IMG/VR virus record: IMGVR_UViG_3300035670_001175
Coordinates: 1 to 25,031 of that record
Length of the DNA: 25,031 bases
Source of the DNA: a virus
Reading direction: 5' to 3' (one strand)
Numbering within the stretch: position 1 is the stretch's first letter; each line of letters starts with the position of its first letter. Position numbers and translations under genes: made by a program. Positions 22,725-25,031 of this stretch are shown in pieces. The notes below the pieces were generated by a model. That model was not told the DNA's origin, did not search any database, and was given only the letters and a program-made list of their open reading frames with translations.

Positions 22725-22910
22725 ATGGCCACCAACTTCCCGGGCAGCGTCGACGACTTCGCCACCACGTCGCCGACGAACCTCGGAGACGACGACAGCA
22801 CTGGGCGCACCCACTCCGAGCGGCACAACGACGTGGAATCCGCGATGGAGGCCGTGCAGGGCTACGTCATCGGCGCGGAGGCCGTCCTCGCCGTCCAAAT
22901 CTTCTCCTAG
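22725..22910 (+). CDS. Small fibre-attachment-like protein
   Basis: This 61-residue protein has GGAAGGGAG upstream of its ATG. NFPGSVDDFATTSPTNLGDDD followed by HSERHNDVESAMEAVQGYVIG matches the first 50 residues of the protein at 10735 (SYPGALDSFTNPTST ... DVQHANINDAVEAIEAELG). In longer relatives this segment begins a fibre and is followed by a receptor-binding domain; here it stands alone. It may be a truncated fibre, or a separate connector subunit. Confidence 0.65.
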   Translation: MATNFPGSVDDFATTSPTNLGDDDSTGRTHSERHNDVESAMEAVQGYVIGAEAVLAVQIFS

Positions 22911-22919
22911 GAGCCACGC

Positions 22920-23282
22920 ATGGCTGCACTGACCAAGGTCAAGCTGTCCGGGTCGACCAACGGCAAGGGCGTCAAGGTCGCCGCTACGGCCACGGCTGGC
23001 ACCACCATCCACACCACCGGGACGTCGGCATCCGTGATCGACGAGGTCTGGCTGTACGCCTACAACTCGGATACGACCGCCGTCGCGCTGACGATTGAGT
23101 GGGGCGGGGTGTCCGCGCCGGACGACAACATCAAGATGAACATCCCCGCGACGGCCGGGCTCACCCTAGTCGTTCCCGGGTTGATCCTGACAGGCAACGG
23201 CTCGGCCGGGTCGACGGTGGCCGCGTTCGCGGGGACCACCAACAAGATTGTGATCACGGGCTACGTCAACAGGATCGGATGA
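22920..23282 (+). CDS. Small beta-rich structural protein
   Basis: This 120-residue protein starts at ATG 22920; the preceding TAG is part of its TAGGAG ribosome binding site. It is almost all beta strands with Thr/Ala/Gly turns (KVKLSGSTNGKGVKVAATATAG, DEVWLYAYNSDTTAVALTIEWGG, GLTLVVPGLILTGNGSAG) and ends KIVITGYVNRIG. The layout suggests a small beta-sandwich of the tail tip or fibre, frequently seen near actinophage fibres. No enzyme motif is present. Confidence 0.65.
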   Translation: MAALTKVKLSGSTNGKGVKVAATATAGTTIHTTGTSASVIDEVWLYAYNSDTTAVALTIEWGGVSAPDDNIKMNIPATAGLTLVVPGLILTGNGSAGSTVAAFAGTTNKIVITGYVNRIG

Positions 23283-24034
23283 TGCGAGGGGTCGGCGCGC
23301 GGGGGCTTGCCTCGTCTCAGGTTTCCGACTGGTTCGGGAACAACACGAACAGCGTCCTCGTACCGAGCCGGCACCTGAGTGTGCCGCCGCCGCCTGCGGA
23401 TTACCCCCAGGTTCGATCCTCGGCCACCTACACCGACTCCAGTGCCGCCACCTCACGGGACATCACGTTACCGGCCACCGTGTCGTCGGGGGACCTGCTG
23501 CTGATGATCGTCGGGGCGTACTCCAACTATGTGCCCACCACGCCGTCCGGGTGGACCCAGATCGACTCCACGCGCTACGTCAGCACGTGGATCACGTCCA
23601 TTGTGTACGCGAAGGTGGCGGCCGGGACGGAGGGTGGTGGCACCGCCACGCTCGCCATGGACGGGTCGACGCGCGCATCCGCGGTCACCTTCGCCATCTC
23701 GGACTGGGCCGGCTCCCTGAGCGATGTCTACCAGTCATACATAGGCGATTCGATCCAGAACCTCGACCCGGCGTCGCTGTCGCCCACGCCGGGTTCATCG
23801 AACTACCTCTGGCTGGTGGGCCTTACGTGGAAAGACGGATCAACGTACTCGGTAAGCCTTGTCCCCACCGGGTACGGGAACGACGTGACCGCCGAGTCCG
23901 GGGTTACCACCGAAGGCGCCGTGTACGTCGTCCGCAAAGAGGCCACGGCATCCAGCGACAACCCGTCCACCTTCGAGATGCTCGGCGGGTCCACCCAACA
24001 GGCGGCGTGGACCATCGCCGTCAACGGACTTTAA
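23279..24034 (+). CDS. Tail fibre / adhesin-like beta-sandwich protein
   Basis: Starting from the ATG at 23279, overlapping the preceding stop as ATGA, it has 251 residues. After an N-terminal Pro-rich hinge (VPPPPADYPQ) it carries VSSGDLLLMIVGAYSN and TTPSGWTQIDST, then IVYAKVAAGTEGG, TFAISDWAG and NYLWLVGLTWKDG. This is the repeating layout of a jelly-roll-like domain common in phage fibres and secreted bacterial proteins. It is a further candidate host-binding component. The frame is open further upstream but without domain sequence. Confidence 0.7.
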   Translation: MMRGVGARGLASSQVSDWFGNNTNSVLVPSRHLSVPPPPADYPQVRSSATYTDSSAATSRDITLPATVSSGDLLLMIVGAYSNYVPTTPSGWTQIDSTRYVSTWITSIVYAKVAAGTEGGGTATLAMDGSTRASAVTFAISDWAGSLSDVYQSYIGDSIQNLDPASLSPTPGSSNYLWLVGLTWKDGSTYSVSLVPTGYGNDVTAESGVTTEGAVYVVRKEATASSDNPSTFEMLGGSTQQAAWTIAVNGL

Positions 24035-24053
24035 GAACCATAGGAGGATCGAC

Positions 24054-24266
24054 ATGAACGCCAACCAGCGCACCGCCCTCTACGTCCTCGCTGGCGCGGT
24101 CGCCGCCGCACTGACCGTGTGGGATGTTCTGTCCGCCGATGAGGCCGCAGCCCTGGTGTCCGTCGCCGGTGGGCTCATCGGCGTGGTCGCCGCGTTCGTG
24201 GCTGTCCGCCACGTCACCCCCGACGAGGAGCCGCCCGCGGTGGACGTGCCCGACCCGGAGGCGTGA
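24054..24266 (+). CDS. Holin (two membrane segments)
   Basis: This 70-residue protein has membrane segments at about residues 8-27 and 33-52 with a short acidic loop (DVLSADEAA), and an acidic C-terminal tail (TPDEEPPAVDVPDPEA). It lies directly before the lysin, overlapping it by four bases, with TAGGAGGA ahead of its ATG. Position and topology support a holin that opens the membrane for lysis. Charge pattern and size are within range for small actinophage holins. Confidence 0.8.
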   Translation: MNANQRTALYVLAGAVAAALTVWDVLSADEAAALVSVAGGLIGVVAAFVAVRHVTPDEEPPAVDVPDPEA

Positions 24267-24745
24267 TGGCACTGGCCCGGTCGTACCCGTTCCGCCGCGC
24301 CTACCCGGTGGGCACCAAGTACCGGTACTCCAGTGGCGCCGGGCACTACGCCTACGACTACCTGACCCCCATGGGCACCGACCTGCTCGCCGTGCGCGAC
24401 GGGGTGATCCTCGACTGCAACGACGGCCAGCCGGACAACCCGACCCGACGCTGGTCGGGGATGCCGTCGAACTGGATCCTCCTCGGCTACAAGAACGCCC
24501 TCGGGCAGAAGCGCACCGTCTACTTCCAGCACCTCAAGAAGGACTCGGTGCGGGTGAAGAAGGGTGACCTGGTTAAGGCTGGTCAGTGGATCGCCGAGAC
24601 CGGCAACAGCGGCAACTCCACCGGAGCCCACTGCCACATCCACGTGATGCGCGGGTGGCGCAACCGCTACGAGCGGTACTGGAACTACAAGGCCGCGTAC
24701 CGGATCTACCCGCCGTCGCTGGTGTGGGCGAAGTCCTCGCTGTGA
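24263..24745 (+). CDS. M23 peptidase endolysin (LytM-type)
   Basis: The product has 160 residues from GTG 24263 or 159 from ATG 24266. It holds the zinc-site pattern of M23/LytM endopeptidases: His28-x3-Asp32 in GHYAYD, His90 in YFQHL, and the HCH motif at His123-Cys-His125 in TGAHCHIHV. These enzymes cut peptide cross-bridges of peptidoglycan. The C-terminal 30 residues (YERYWNYKAAYRIYPPS) are aromatic. There is no separate cell-wall-binding domain, which is unusual for lysins of Gram-positive hosts. Directly follows the holin, with GTGA/TGATG overlap. Confidence 0.88.
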   Translation: MMALARSYPFRRAYPVGTKYRYSSGAGHYAYDYLTPMGTDLLAVRDGVILDCNDGQPDNPTRRWSGMPSNWILLGYKNALGQKRTVYFQHLKKDSVRVKKGDLVKAGQWIAETGNSGNSTGAHCHIHVMRGWRNRYERYWNYKAAYRIYPPSLVWAKSSL

Positions 24746-24843
24746 TGGTCATCTGCCGCCGCAACTACGAGGAGACCTGCGACTGCCGCGCGTGCGAGGC
24801 GCACCGGGAGATCCTGGCCAAGGAGGCCGAGCGTGAGCGGTGA
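24745..24843 (+). CDS. Small Cys-rich peptide after endolysin
   Basis: This 32-residue peptide (from ATG 24745, or GTG 24742) overlaps the lysin stop. It has four cysteines, Cys4 and the CDCRAC cluster at 12-17, followed by a charged helix (EAHREILAKEAERER). A zinc-binding microprotein is plausible. Close packing at both ends supports translation. No family is recognised. Confidence 0.5.
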   Translation: MVICRRNYEETCDCRACEAHREILAKEAERER

Positions 24844-25031
24844 GCACACCCACCCCGACTACGAGGGCGACCACGCATCCCTGCGCGCCGACCTGCTCGC
24901 CGCCGCCGACCGGCTCAACCGGCTCACCGCGCAGGTGGTGGCGCTGGAGGCCGGGCAGGCGGCACTCACGGAAGAAGCGGAGGACAAGGTGATCCGGTAC
25001 AGCCCAGTGTTCAAGCAGGAAGACGCCTGGT
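24833..25031 (+). CDS. Partial gene, coiled-coil protein beyond lysis genes
   Basis: The GTG at 24833 overlaps the preceding gene by 11 bases and the frame stays open to the window end (66 codons). The start reads SGEHTHPDYEGDHASLRADLL, followed by a helix with heptad-like leucines (RLNRLTAQVVALEAGQAAL), so a coiled coil is likely. The remainder is cut off. It might be a further lysis or virion-associated protein; not enough is visible to say. Confidence 0.6.
   Translation, partial: MSGEHTHPDYEGDHASLRADLLAAADRLNRLTAQVVALEAGQAALTEEAEDKVIRYSPVFKQEDAW

Noticed and set aside
1-25031. tRNA, rRNA, integrase, repressor, attachment site or insertion sequence
   Set aside because: None was seen on reading both strands; all strong signals are rightward phage structural and lysis genes.

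Overview
The window is a tightly packed, entirely rightward structural module of a tailed phage or prophage. The order of its genes is that of a long-tailed siphovirus with an HK97-type head: terminase, portal, protease, capsid, connectors, tail tube, tail chaperones, tape measure, tail tip, fibres, holin and endolysin. The DNA is very GC-rich, GTG starts are common, and most neighbouring genes overlap by ATGA, GTGA or TGATG. This points to a high-GC actinobacterial host. No integrase, repressor, replication gene, tRNA or attachment site is visible, so the lifestyle cannot be judged.

Layout. 62-1916: zinc-finger small terminase candidate and large terminase. 1943-4953: an unusual four-gene sugar cassette (two extended-SDR nucleotide-sugar enzymes, two glycosyltransferase-like proteins) between terminase and portal. 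4968-8314: a 41-residue membrane peptide, portal, prohead protease and major capsid. 8326-8385: tandem hairpins forming a likely terminator. 8438-8974: an HNH endonuclease whose zinc finger and HNH core lie in different frames. 8971-11732: small conserved proteins, a third glycosyltransferase, a Cys-rich peptide and virion-decoration or fibre-like genes. 11749-14787: a 1012-residue protein with about 35 Ala/Thr/Ser-rich repeats of 20 residues. 14784-16392: head-tail connector fused to an Ig-like domain, a tail terminator candidate and the tail tube protein. 16389-19194: tail chaperones with a -1 frame extension, an HK97-gp10-like protein and the tape measure. 19196-24034: distal tail proteins, a membrane/coiled-coil protein and fibres, one predicted to be a seven-bladed beta-propeller. 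24054 to the end: holin, M23 endopeptidase lysin, a Cys-rich peptide and a truncated coiled-coil gene.

How it may work together. The core genes build and fill an ordinary siphovirus particle. The distinctive part is the combination of sugar-nucleotide and glycosyltransferase genes with very Thr/Ser-rich repeat proteins. I infer, without proof, that the phage decorates its own virion fibres or the host surface with sugars. Other points worth checking are a terminase whose nuclease motifs look degenerate, a terminator loop complementary to the next ribosome binding site, and the frame-broken HNH gene. No gap longer than about 130 bases lacks a gene.
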